The notes below the pieces were generated by a model, which made no database searches, was not told the origin of the DNA, and was given only the letters and a program-made list of their open reading frames with translations. Position numbers and translations under genes: made by a program. A stretch of 13,184 nt of DNA, from positions 1 to 13,184 of the forward strand of contig JADGGF010000066.1 of the NCBI GenBank assembly GCA_019690055.1, in the 5' to 3' direction. Below are positions 1 to 5,742 of the stretch, in pieces (position 1 is the first letter of the stretch; each line of letters starts with the position of its first letter). The stretch comes from Micromonosporaceae bacterium. GTDB taxonomy: Bacteria > Actinomycetota > Actinomycetes > Mycobacteriales > Micromonosporaceae.

Positions 1-15
1 GGGGAGAATAGGGGG

Positions 16-906
16 GTGCGACTGGGGGAGCTGTTGGCGGAGGCGACGGCCATCCTCGCCGAGGCGCACGTGCCATCGCCACGCGTGGATGCCGAGCTGC
101 TCGCGGCGCACGTGCTGGGCGTCCCGCGGGGCCGGCTCGCCGTCGCGCCCGATCCCGACCCCGACCAGGAGCACGCCTTCCGGCAACTCGTGGCCCGCCG
201 CGCCGCCCGGGAGCCGGTGCAGCACCTGACCGGTGAGGCGCCGTTCCGGTACGAGATCCTGCAGGTCGGGCCCGGCGTGTTCATCCCCCGGCCGGAGACC
301 GAGCAGTTGGTGATGTGGGGCCTGTCCTGGCTGCGCGCCCAGGGAATCGACCAACCCCGGGTGGTCGACCTGTGCGCCGGATCGGGGGCGATCGCCATCT
401 CGATCGCCACGGAGAAGTCCGGGGCCACGGTGCTCGCCGTGGAGCAGTCGGCGTCGGCACTGCCGTGGCTGCACCGCAACGTGAAGGCGGCCCGGCCCGC
501 CCCCGGAAGTCGCCTGGTCGTGGTCGCCGGCGACGCCACCGACCCCGCCGTACTCGCCGAGATCGACGGCACCGTGGACCTCGTGCTGAGCAACCCGCCG
601 TACGTGCCGCGGCTGGACCGGCCCGCTCTGCCGCCCGAGGTGGCCGAGCACGACCCGCCCGAGGCGCTGTTCGCCGGCCCGGACGGGCTCGACGTGATCC
701 GGGCGCTGATTCCGCGGATCGCCGTGCTGCTGCGCCCCGGGGGCGCCTTCGCGCTTGAGCACGACGAGACCCACGTCCACGTGGTGCCAGCCCTGGTCGC
801 GGCCGACGGCCGGTTCGAGCAGGTGGAGACGCACGAGGACCTCGCTCGCCGCCCGCGTTTCACGAGCGCCGTACGGGCGGTATCCGCGCCGACGGTGGCA
901 GACTGA
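16..906 (+). CDS. prmC: PrmC, peptide chain release factor N5-glutamine methyltransferase
   Basis: Cytosolic SAM-dependent methyltransferase that methylates the glutamine of the GGQ motif in release factors RF1 and RF2. The 296-aa protein has the family layout: an N-terminal helical substrate-binding domain (about residues 1-90, with the family-like stretch PSPRVDAELLAAHVLG), then a Rossmann fold. The SAM-binding motif VVDLCAGSGAIA begins at residue 116 and the catalytic NPPY motif is at residues 193-196, followed by the usual VP and PPEALFAGPDGLD. The C-terminal stretch near DLARRPRF is also typical. Length matches full-length PrmC, so GTG 16 is accepted as the start; a GGGGAG at positions 1-6 could serve as ribosome-binding site. 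In actinobacteria prfA usually lies directly upstream, here just outside the window. The tsaC-type gene starts 5-8 nt downstream, so co-transcription is likely. Identification is very secure; the start slightly less so, because the upstream sequence is cut off. Confidence 0.96.
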   Translation: MRLGELLAEATAILAEAHVPSPRVDAELLAAHVLGVPRGRLAVAPDPDPDQEHAFRQLVARRAAREPVQHLTGEAPFRYEILQVGPGVFIPRPETEQLVMWGLSWLRAQGIDQPRVVDLCAGSGAIAISIATEKSGATVLAVEQSASALPWLHRNVKAARPAPGSRLVVVAGDATDPAVLAEIDGTVDLVLSNPPYVPRLDRPALPPEVAEHDPPEALFAGPDGLDVIRALIPRIAVLLRPGGAFALEHDETHVHVVPALVAADGRFEQVETHEDLARRPRFTSAVRAVSAPTVAD

Positions 907-914
907 GCGACGTG

Positions 915-1607
915 ATGCTCTACGACTGCCGGACCGTCGCCGAACGGGACTGGGGCCTGCACGCCGCGATCGAGTCGATCTCGCGGGGTGACCTCGTGGT
1001 GCTGCCCACGGACACGGTGTACGGCATCGCCGCCGACGCGTTCAAGCCGTGGGCGGTGGAGGCGCTGCTCAACGCGAAGGGCCGGGGCCGGCATCTCCCG
1101 CCGCCGGTACTCGTCGGGTCGCGGTCCACGCTCGACGGGTTGGTGTACCGGCTCCCGACCGAGGCCCGGGAGTTGGTCGAGGCGTTCTGGCCGGGCGCGC
1201 TGACGATCGTGGTCGAGCACGCGCCGACGCTGCAGTGGGACCTCGGCGACACGTACGGCACGGTGGCGGTCCGCATGCCGCTGCATCCGGTCGCGCTCGA
1301 GGTGCTCGCCCACACCGGGCCGCTCGCCGTCTCCGCCGCCAGCCGGGCGGGCGCGGCCCCCGCGGTCACCGCCTACGAGGCGCGGGAGCAGCTCGGGTAC
1401 GCGGTCGCCACCTACCTCGAGGCCGGCCCGTGCCTGGATCCGGTTCCCTCGACGATCGTGGACTGCTCCGGCCCGGTGCCCCGGGTCCTGCGCAACGGGG
1501 CGATCTCGTTCGAGCGGCTCCGCGAGGTCGTGCCATCCATTGAGCCATTTGAGGATACGCAGCCTAAGCTGCCCGACATGCCCGAGCCGACCTCGGTGGA
1601 GGCGTGA
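915..1607 (+). CDS. tsaC: TsaC/Sua5-type L-threonylcarbamoyladenylate synthase (altered SxN motif)
   Basis: Member of the YrdC/Sua5/TsaC family, which makes threonylcarbamoyl-AMP from threonine, bicarbonate and ATP for the t6A37 modification of ANN-decoding tRNAs. The 230-aa protein is a single YrdC-type domain without the extra Sua5 domain. Visible motifs are PTDTVYG (residues 31-37), AKGRG with K55 and R57, FWPGALTIVV, VAVRMPLHPVAL and PSTIVD. It is odd that the usual SSAN near the active site reads SAAS: the conserved Ser is Ala141 and the conserved Asn is Ser143. In the family, the K-x-R and S-x-N residues line the nucleotide/substrate pocket. The gene follows prmC after 8 nt, and its TGA overlaps the GTG of a second family member (GTGA). 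GTG 912, one codon upstream, is an equally possible start. The fold assignment is sure; full catalytic activity is less so because of the motif change. Confidence 0.9.
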   Translation: MLYDCRTVAERDWGLHAAIESISRGDLVVLPTDTVYGIAADAFKPWAVEALLNAKGRGRHLPPPVLVGSRSTLDGLVYRLPTEARELVEAFWPGALTIVVEHAPTLQWDLGDTYGTVAVRMPLHPVALEVLAHTGPLAVSAASRAGAAPAVTAYEAREQLGYAVATYLEAGPCLDPVPSTIVDCSGPVPRVLRNGAISFERLREVVPSIEPFEDTQPKLPDMPEPTSVEA

Positions 1608-2284
1608 GCGTGGCGGCTGCGCCCGCCGGACCGTCGCCGGAGTTCGTCTACGTCGGCGTCAGCAAGCGGTCCCGGTTGCTGTCCCTGGCCGACCTCGACG
1701 CGGTCGCGCAGTCGCTGGTGGCCGGGTCGTTGGCGGTGCTGCCGACCGAGACCGGCGCCATGCTGGCGGCCATGGCCACCTCGGAGCCGGCGGTCCGCGC
1801 CGCCTTCGCAGCCAAGGGTCGCGATCCGGCCGCGGTCATGCACGTCGCCTGCGCATCGTTGTCGATGGCCCGCCGGTACGCGCACCTGGACGCGCGGGCG
1901 ATCGCGGTGCTGGGCGCGTTCACCCCGGGCCCGCTCTCCGTGGTCGTGCCCCAGACCGGTGCCCTGCCCGACGGCCTGGTCACCGTCGACGGGACGGTCG
2001 GCATTCGGGTGCCGGACAACCCGGCCACGCTCCAGGTGATCAGCGCCGTCGGCGTGCCGCTGACGGCCACGAGCGTCAACCTCTCCGGCCAGCCGAGCGC
2101 GTCGGTCGAGCCGGCGGCGCTCCGCGCGCTGCACTGGCCGGCGGTCGATCGGATATACGTGGTCGTCGACGACGAGGCGGTGGCCTTCTCGGCCCCGTCG
2201 ACGCTGGTGCGCCTCACCGGACCGGAACCGGAGATCCTGCGTCCGGGGCCGGTCACGGCCGAGATGCTACGGGAGTATTGGTAG
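1604..2284 (+). CDS. Second TsaC/Sua5/YrdC-domain protein (divergent paralogue)
   Basis: A 226-aa YrdC-domain protein directly after the first, with start GTG 1604 inside its stop codon (4-nt GTGA overlap), which suggests translational coupling. Family features are AAKGRD (K71, R73), FTPGPLSVVVP, VGIRVPDNPATL, TATSVNLSG with S157 and N159, PSTLV, and a C-terminal RPGPVT. Thus the K-x-R...S-x-N residues are kept. The N-terminal PTDTVYGL signature, however, reads PTETGAML (residues 47-54), losing the conserved Tyr-Gly. The first 25 residues are poorly conserved and rich in Ala and Pro. It could be a second threonylcarbamoyl-AMP synthase, a partner of the upstream protein, or a YrdC-fold protein with another substrate. 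The family is clear; the function is not settled by sequence, so no symbol is given. Confidence 0.85.
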   Translation: MSVAAAPAGPSPEFVYVGVSKRSRLLSLADLDAVAQSLVAGSLAVLPTETGAMLAAMATSEPAVRAAFAAKGRDPAAVMHVACASLSMARRYAHLDARAIAVLGAFTPGPLSVVVPQTGALPDGLVTVDGTVGIRVPDNPATLQVISAVGVPLTATSVNLSGQPSASVEPAALRALHWPAVDRIYVVVDDEAVAFSAPSTLVRLTGPEPEILRPGPVTAEMLREYW

Positions 2285-2290
2285 CGACAG

Positions 2291-2878
2291 ATGTCGGTGT
2301 TTACAGTTCTACACGTTTGCACGGGTAACATCTGCCGTTCGCCCATGGCGGAGCGGCTGCTGGTGAAGGCGCTGCGCGAGCACGTGGGCGATCGGGTGGA
2401 CGAGCTGTACCGCAGCCACGGCGCCGGCACCGGGTCCTGGCACGTGGGTGAGCCCATGAACCCGCCCGCCGCCGCCGAGGTGCGCCGTCGGGGCGGCGAC
2501 CCCACCGGATTCGTGGCCCGGCACCTCACGGCCGACCTCATCGACGAGTCGGACCTCATCCTCTGCGCCACCCGGGAGCATGCGTCCCGCGTGCTGAGCC
2601 TGCGACCGGACGCCCGGGACCGTACGTTCGTGCTCGGCGAGTTCGGTCGGCTGCTGGCCCGGGTGCCCGTCCAGCCAGCCGGTCCGCCCCGCGACCCGGC
2701 CACCGCGCACGCGCGGGGGACGGCGCTGGTGGCCGCGGTGGCGGCCGCCCGGACCGGACCAGCCCAGCCGAACGACGACCTGGACGACCCGTGGGGTATG
2801 GGACCGCGGGTGTTCGCCCGGGTGGCCGACGAGATCGACGCCACCGTGATTCCCCTCGCCGCCGCACTGGCCGGATGA
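2291..2878 (+). CDS. Low-molecular-weight protein tyrosine phosphatase
   Basis: Cytosolic LMW-PTP family phosphatase of 195 aa. The P-loop VCTGNICRS carries nucleophile Cys10 and Arg16, and the general-acid loop is DDPWG with Asp166-Pro167. In B. subtilis a related phosphatase, YwlE, lies near the Sua5 homologue ywlC and acts on phospho-arginine; that specificity is attributed to a Thr in the P-loop. Here the matching residue is Ile14, as in tyrosine-specific members, so a phosphotyrosine substrate is the better guess. The protein is longer than the usual 150-160 aa, with an Ala/Pro/Arg-rich stretch before the acid loop. The start codon ATG 2291 is 6 nt after the preceding stop and has only a distant GGGAG. 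The first dozen codons (TTT, ACA, GTT, CTA) are unusually A/T-rich for this DNA, perhaps to keep the start unstructured. The fold and active site are certain; the substrate is not. Confidence 0.93.
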   Translation: MSVFTVLHVCTGNICRSPMAERLLVKALREHVGDRVDELYRSHGAGTGSWHVGEPMNPPAAAEVRRRGGDPTGFVARHLTADLIDESDLILCATREHASRVLSLRPDARDRTFVLGEFGRLLARVPVQPAGPPRDPATAHARGTALVAAVAAARTGPAQPNDDLDDPWGMGPRVFARVADEIDATVIPLAAALAG

Positions 2879-3003
2879 CGCACTCCCGCGCGCACTCACC
2901 CGGTGCACGCCGGCGAGACCGCCTCCCGTTGACCGGGCTCGGGTCTGGCCCGGACAAACTCGTTGCCGGTCGGCGTGCGGGCTCGCCTCGGCCCGTCGCC
3001 GGA

Positions 3004-3009
3004 TAGGGT
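3004..3009 (+). promoter_or_regulatory. Putative -10 element for a leaderless AtpI-like mRNA
   Basis: TAGGGT fits the actinobacterial TANNNT -10 pattern and ends 6 nt before the GTG of the AtpI-like gene, so transcription would begin at or next to the start codon. No Shine-Dalgarno sequence precedes the GTG, which fits a leaderless message. No good -35 hexamer is seen at 16-19 nt upstream. The 137-bp gap from 2879 to 3015 shows nothing else I can support. Confidence 0.45.
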
Positions 3010-3015
3010 GGCCGC

Positions 3016-3483
3016 GTGGCTGATGGGGCGGTGACCTCGCGCACCCGGCACCTGCGTCTCACGACGGCAATCATGGCCGCCGTGCTGGTCGTCGGCGCTG
3101 GCGTCGGCGCGCTGGTCGGTGGTGCGGTAGCGGCCCTGGGCATGGCGGTCGGGGTCGCGCTGGTCGCCGTGAGCTACCTCGCGTCGACGCTCGCCATGGC
3201 CTGGGCCGACTCGGTGGCGCCCCAGATGGTCTTCGGCGTGGGCCTGGGCATGTACATCCTGAAGTTCAGCCTCTTCGGCGTGATGCTGGTCGCGGTCAAC
3301 GACGCCGGCTGGCCCGGGCGGATCCCCATGGCCTGGGGGATCGTCCTCGGCGTGATCGCCTGGACCACGAGCCACGTCTGGTGGATGGCCCGCAACGCCC
3401 ATCCGTACGTTGCCGACCCACCCACTGCCGACCCGCCGGTCACCGTGCCCGACCGACCGGATGCCCTGACTGAACAGCCCTGA
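3016..3483 (+). CDS. AtpI-like ATP synthase accessory membrane protein
   Basis: A 155-aa integral membrane protein with four predicted hydrophobic segments at about residues 17-36, 38-60, 72-94 and 104-123. These are followed by a Pro/Asp-rich hydrophilic tail that repeats ADPP. Position before the atp genes and the four-helix layout match the ATP synthase protein I (AtpI) group and the actinobacterial membrane protein usually found before atpB (Rv1303 in M. tuberculosis). AtpI proteins are reported to help c-ring assembly or, with AtpZ, Mg2+/Ca2+ transport in some bacteria. The start GTG 3016 is chosen because a TAGGGT box ends 6 nt before it and the charged N-terminus fits a cytosolic start. 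The gene is separated from AtpZ by 369 bp of non-coding DNA, so the two may be transcribed separately. Identification rests on context and topology more than on motif. Confidence 0.75.
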   Translation: MADGAVTSRTRHLRLTTAIMAAVLVVGAGVGALVGGAVAALGMAVGVALVAVSYLASTLAMAWADSVAPQMVFGVGLGMYILKFSLFGVMLVAVNDAGWPGRIPMAWGIVLGVIAWTTSHVWWMARNAHPYVADPPTADPPVTVPDRPDALTEQP

Positions 3484-3504
3484 CCGAACAACCCTGATCG
3501 AGCG
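3463..3504 (+). repeat. Three imperfect 14-bp tandem units across a stop codon
   Basis: GCCCTGACTGAACA, GCCCTGACCGAACA and ACCCTGATCGAGCG follow one another directly. The second differs from the first at one position. The stop codon of the AtpI-like gene (3481-3483) lies in the second unit, and the third is non-coding. This looks like local slippage duplication that may have altered the C-terminus. Confidence 0.6.
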
Positions 3505-3559
3505 CGTGCCGACGCTTTCCGGAGCGCGAGAGGCCGAGCCGGGCCCCCAACCGGTCGGC

Positions 3560-3573
3560 GAGACGGCCGTCTC
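3560..3573. terminator. Possible weak terminator hairpin after the AtpI-like gene
   Basis: GAGACGGCCGTCTC is a perfect 14-bp palindrome, giving a 5-bp stem with a GGCC loop. It is followed by CCGTTTCGG with only a short T-run. It lies 76 bp past the AtpI-like stop. It could end that transcript or be a protein-binding site; the short stem makes either call weak. Confidence 0.3.
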
Positions 3574-3611
3574 CGTTTCGGCGCCAGGATCATGGCCGGG
3601 CTGTGCGAAGA

Positions 3612-3627
3612 GTGAGACACATATCAC
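3612..3627. promoter_or_regulatory. Inverted repeat GTGA-N8-TCAC, candidate regulator site
   Basis: GTGAGACACATATCAC has 4-bp half-sites GTGA and TCAC inside the most A/T-rich part of the gap before the atp operon. The half-sites resemble those of CRP/FNR-type regulators, but the spacer is 8 nt rather than the usual 6, so the family cannot be assigned. A chance match is quite possible. Confidence 0.25.
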
Positions 3628-3804
3628 GTTGGGTATTGAGGTCGGCGCATCGCGGTGACGAATGCTGACAGCTTGGCGTCAGTTCCGGACTCGATTGGAC
3701 ACGGACGGGGTGGGCGGGAGTAGCGTGAGGCCGCAGCAGTCACGGCGTCCGGTCACCCACGCGAGGCACGCGCGGGGGCCGAGTGCTGGGTTCCCCCGGT
3801 CGGC

Positions 3805-3813
3805 TGATAAGGT
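3805..3813 (+). promoter_or_regulatory. Extended -10 promoter for atpZ-atpBEFHAGD
   Basis: TGATAAGGT matches an extended -10 (TGN followed by TANNNT). An extended -10 can compensate for a poor -35, and none is evident here. The predicted transcription start is about 3820, only a few bases before an ATG at 3824 that opens a 10-codon leader ORF. No other equally good promoter lies between 3484 and the atp genes, so I take this as the main operon promoter. Confidence 0.5.
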
Positions 3814-3823
3814 TTCGCCCGTC

Positions 3824-3856
3824 ATGGCCGGTGACACCCGGGAGCCCACATCGTGA
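3824..3856 (+). CDS. 10-codon leader ORF overlapping the atpZ start
   Basis: ATG 3824 opens a frame encoding MAGDTREPTS. Its TGA (3854-3856) overlaps the GTG start of the AtpZ gene (GTGA). The ATG lies about 4 nt after the predicted transcription start, so it would be read as a near-leaderless message. Such an arrangement could couple translation of the operon's first gene to the leader. It is too short for similarity evidence and may be chance. Confidence 0.35.
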   Translation: MAGDTREPTS

Positions 3857-4077
3857 ACCAGCCCCCGCAACGTCCCCGCGGTGATGACGGAGCTGGCGAC
3901 GGGGTCAACCGGGGCCTGGTGGCCATCTCCTACCTCATCGGCGGGATGGCGTCCTGGGGTCTGATCGGTTGGCTGATCGACTCGTGGCTTCACGCGGGCG
4001 GCGTCATCACGGCCATCGGCATCGTGCTCGGCATGGCGGGCGGCGTGTACCTGGTCATACGCCGCATGGGGTCCTGA
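3853..4077 (+). CDS. AtpZ/AtpI-family small membrane protein
   Basis: A 74-aa protein with two transmembrane segments at about residues 22-42 and 50-69, and a hydrophilic Pro/Arg/Asp-rich N-terminus. The first helix ends in GLIGWLIDSWLH, and the second holds a glycine-rich G..LGMAGGVYLV followed by IRR, the signature layout of the AtpZ (ATPase gene 1) family. Family members lie at the head of F1Fo operons; in Bacillus, AtpZ and AtpI are reported to work together in Mg2+/Ca2+ uptake and AtpI in c-ring assembly. GTG 3853 has GGGAG 8 nt upstream (3840-3844), which fixes the start. It is separated from atpB by 14 nt, so it is the first structural gene of the operon. I am confident of the family; the exact role in actinobacteria is not established. 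Confidence 0.85.
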   Translation: MNQPPQRPRGDDGAGDGVNRGLVAISYLIGGMASWGLIGWLIDSWLHAGGVITAIGIVLGMAGGVYLVIRRMGS

Positions 4078-4091
4078 CGGAAGGGATGCGG

Positions 4092-4880
4092 GTGAACGCA
4101 CTCAGCGCGCCGGTGATGGCCGGCGACGTCCACTTCCCGCCCTCGGTGAAGGAGTTCTTTACGCCGGCGCTGTTCGGCCTCGACGGCTGGCTGACCAAGT
4201 TCACGATCTTCGTGTGGGTCGCCGTCGCCCTGTTGATCATCTTTTTCCTGGTGGCGTACCGGGACCCGAAGCTGGTTCCCAGCCGCGCCCAGTGGATGGC
4301 CGAGGCGGTCTACGGCTTCGCCCGCGACTCGATCGCGAGGCCGATGCTCGGGCACGAGGGCGTGAGGTTCGCCCCGTACTTCGCAGCGCTGCTGAGCTTC
4401 ATCCTGCTGACGAACCTGTACGGGATCATCCCGGGCATCCAGATCTCGACGAACACGCACATCGCGTACCCGATCGTGCTGGCGGCCATCAGCTACGTGA
4501 TGTTCAACTACATCGGCATCCGTAAGCACGGCTTCGTCAAGTACATGAAGAACTCGCTGGTGCCGTCGGCGCCGTGGTACATCCTGCCGCTGCTGATCCC
4601 GATCGAGTTCTTCTCGACCTTCATCGTCCGGCCGATCACGCTGGCCCTGCGTCTGTTCGCCAACATGTTCGCCGGGCACATGATCCTCGCGGTGTTCACA
4701 CTCGGCGGCTTCGCCCTGCTGAACGCGCAGACCTGGTACTTCAAGCCGATCTCGGTGCTGTCCTGGGGCATGGCGGTCGCCCTCACCTTCCTGGAGGCGC
4801 TGGTGATCCTCCTCCAGGCGTACGTCTTCGTCGTGCTCACATCGAGCTACATCTCCGGTGCCCTCGCCGAGGAGCACTGA
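4092..4880 (+). CDS. atpB: ATP synthase Fo subunit a
   Basis: Membrane subunit a of the F1Fo ATP synthase, which with the c-ring forms the two proton half-channels. The 262-aa protein has at least five hydrophobic helices. The essential arginine is Arg187 in LALRLFANMFAGH, matching the invariant Arg of helix 4. The conserved LTNLYGIIPG and the C-terminal EALVILLQAYVFVVLTSSY are also present. GTG 4092 is preferred because GGAAGGG (4079-4085) sits 6 nt before it, whereas the in-frame ATG 4086 directly abuts that sequence with no spacing; ATG 4086 would add two residues. It is the first of seven consecutive atp structural genes and follows atpZ by 14 nt. Identification is certain. Confidence 0.95.
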   Translation: MNALSAPVMAGDVHFPPSVKEFFTPALFGLDGWLTKFTIFVWVAVALLIIFFLVAYRDPKLVPSRAQWMAEAVYGFARDSIARPMLGHEGVRFAPYFAALLSFILLTNLYGIIPGIQISTNTHIAYPIVLAAISYVMFNYIGIRKHGFVKYMKNSLVPSAPWYILPLLIPIEFFSTFIVRPITLALRLFANMFAGHMILAVFTLGGFALLNAQTWYFKPISVLSWGMAVALTFLEALVILLQAYVFVVLTSSYISGALAEEH

Positions 4881-4899
4881 CCTACAAGGCAAGTCGTCC

Positions 4900-4918
4900 G
4901 CGCGTGAGGGTCACGCGC
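4900..4918 (+). promoter_or_regulatory. Strong hairpin in the atpE leader
   Basis: GCGCGTGA, GGG, TCACGCGC forms a perfect 8-bp stem with a 3-nt loop. It lies between atpB and atpE, ending 8 nt before the AGGAGG ribosome-binding site of atpE (4927-4932). There is no T-run, so it is unlikely to be a terminator. It may be an RNA-processing or stability element. Subunit c is needed in many copies per complex, and in E. coli the atpE leader is known to enhance translation. Confidence 0.55.
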
Positions 4919-4942
4919 CACAAAGCAGGAGGAAACGCAGGT

Positions 4943-5149
4943 ATGACAGGCAGTCTCTCCGCCGTCGGCTACGGCCTCGCGGCGATCGGCCCGGGCATCG
5001 GCGTCGGCATCATCTTCGCCGCCTACATCCAGGCGACCGCCCGCCAGCCCGAGTCGGCCCGGCTGACCCAGCAGTGGGTCTGGATCGGCTTCGCCGTGGT
5101 CGAGGCGCTCGCCCTCCTGGGTATCGCCTTCGGCTTCGTCTTCAAGTGA
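4943..5149 (+). CDS. atpE: ATP synthase Fo subunit c (proton-type)
   Basis: Subunit c, the proteolipid that forms the rotating membrane ring. The 68-aa protein is a two-helix hairpin. Helix 1 holds the glycine packing motif GPGIGVG (residues 16-22), the polar loop has ARQPE (33-37), and helix 2 carries the proton-binding Glu54 in FAVVEALALLG. The residue after Glu54 is Ala rather than the Ser/Thr common in Na+-binding c subunits, so protons are the likely coupling ion. It is shorter than many actinobacterial c subunits (about 75-85 aa), with a short N-terminus. ATG 4943 is preceded by a strong AGGAGG with 10-nt spacing and by a stable hairpin. The 62-nt gap after atpB is one of the two longest within the operon. 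Identification is certain. Confidence 0.96.
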   Translation: MTGSLSAVGYGLAAIGPGIGVGIIFAAYIQATARQPESARLTQQWVWIGFAVVEALALLGIAFGFVFK

Positions 5150-5168
5150 TTTCGACCGGAGGATGTCG

Positions 5169-5735
5169 ATGCTGACGACCGTCGCGTACGTCGCGACCCG
5201 GTTGGCGGAGGAAGCGCCAGAGCAAGAGCCGAACCCGATCTTCCCGGTGTGGCAGGAGCTGATCATCGGGACGATCGCGTTCGCGGTGCTCTGCTTCGTG
5301 CTGCTCAAGTTCGCCTTCCCGCGGATGGAGGCCATGTACCAGGCCCGCGTGGAGGCGATCGAGGGCGGGCTGCGACGCGCCGAGGAGCGGCAGGCCGAGG
5401 CGAACGCGCTCTACGAGCGCTACCAGGAGCAGCTGAACGAGCTGCGCAGCGAGGCTTCCCGCATCCGGCAGGAGGCGGCGGCCGAGGCCGAGGCGATCCG
5501 GCAGGAGATCCTGGCCAAGGCCCGCGAGGAGTCCGAGCGGATCATCGCGGCCGGTCGCGAGCAGCTCGCCGCCGAGCGGCAGACGATCATCCGGGAGCTG
5601 CGCGGCACCGTCGGCACGCTCGCGGTCGAGCTGGCCGGGCGGATCGTGGGCGAGGCGCTGGAGGACGAGGCGCGGCGGCGGGGCACCGTGGACCGCTTCC
5701 TCGCCGAGCTCGACGCGGCGCCGGCCGGAAGGTAG
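5169..5735 (+). CDS. atpF: ATP synthase Fo subunit b
   Basis: Peripheral-stalk subunit b, which holds the F1 hexamer against subunit a. The 188-aa protein has a short N-terminal segment, one transmembrane helix at about residues 29-49 (LIIGTIAFAVLCFVLLKFAF), and then a long charged coiled coil, residues 58-165, rich in Glu, Arg, Ala and Gln. The end LAVELAGRIVGEAL is the delta-binding part. ATG 5169 is preferred over in-frame ATG 5163, because the GGAGG at 5158-5162 touches the first ATG but is 6 nt from the second. Unlike mycobacteria, which make a b-delta fusion in addition to b, this window has separate atpF and atpH. The gene starts 19 nt after atpE and ends 7 nt before atpH. Confidence 0.95.
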   Translation: MLTTVAYVATRLAEEAPEQEPNPIFPVWQELIIGTIAFAVLCFVLLKFAFPRMEAMYQARVEAIEGGLRRAEERQAEANALYERYQEQLNELRSEASRIRQEAAAEAEAIRQEILAKAREESERIIAAGREQLAAERQTIIRELRGTVGTLAVELAGRIVGEALEDEARRRGTVDRFLAELDAAPAGR

Positions 5736-5742
5736 GTCCGCC

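Larger units (their letters stand above)
3484..3852 (+). other. 369-bp non-coding region upstream of atpZ and the atp operon
   Basis: No convincing gene is seen on either strand. The open frames crossing it lack ribosome-binding sites and family resemblance. It contains, in order, a 14-bp palindrome GAGACGGCCGTCTC (3560-3573), an A/T-richer segment at about 3612-3640 with an inverted repeat, a small inverted repeat CTGAC...GTCAG (about 3665-3682), and an extended -10 box near 3808. The A/T-rich patch stands out from the surrounding high GC, which suggests a regulatory rather than coding region. Confidence 0.6.

Noticed and set aside
1648..2895. A 415-codon minus-strand frame opposite the second TsaC paralogue and the phosphatase
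   Set aside because: Both plus-strand genes have clear family motifs; the opposite frame is Ser/Arg/Thr-rich with no recognisable domain.
2929..2960. TTGACC as a -35 for the AtpI-like gene
   Set aside because: No TANNNT box lies 16-19 nt downstream; the TAGGGT at 3004 is far outside that range.
3695..3726. Promoter TTGGAC ... TAGCGT upstream of the atp operon
   Set aside because: The spacer between the two hexamers is 20 nt, longer than usual, and the extended -10 at 3805-3813 is a better candidate nearer the genes.
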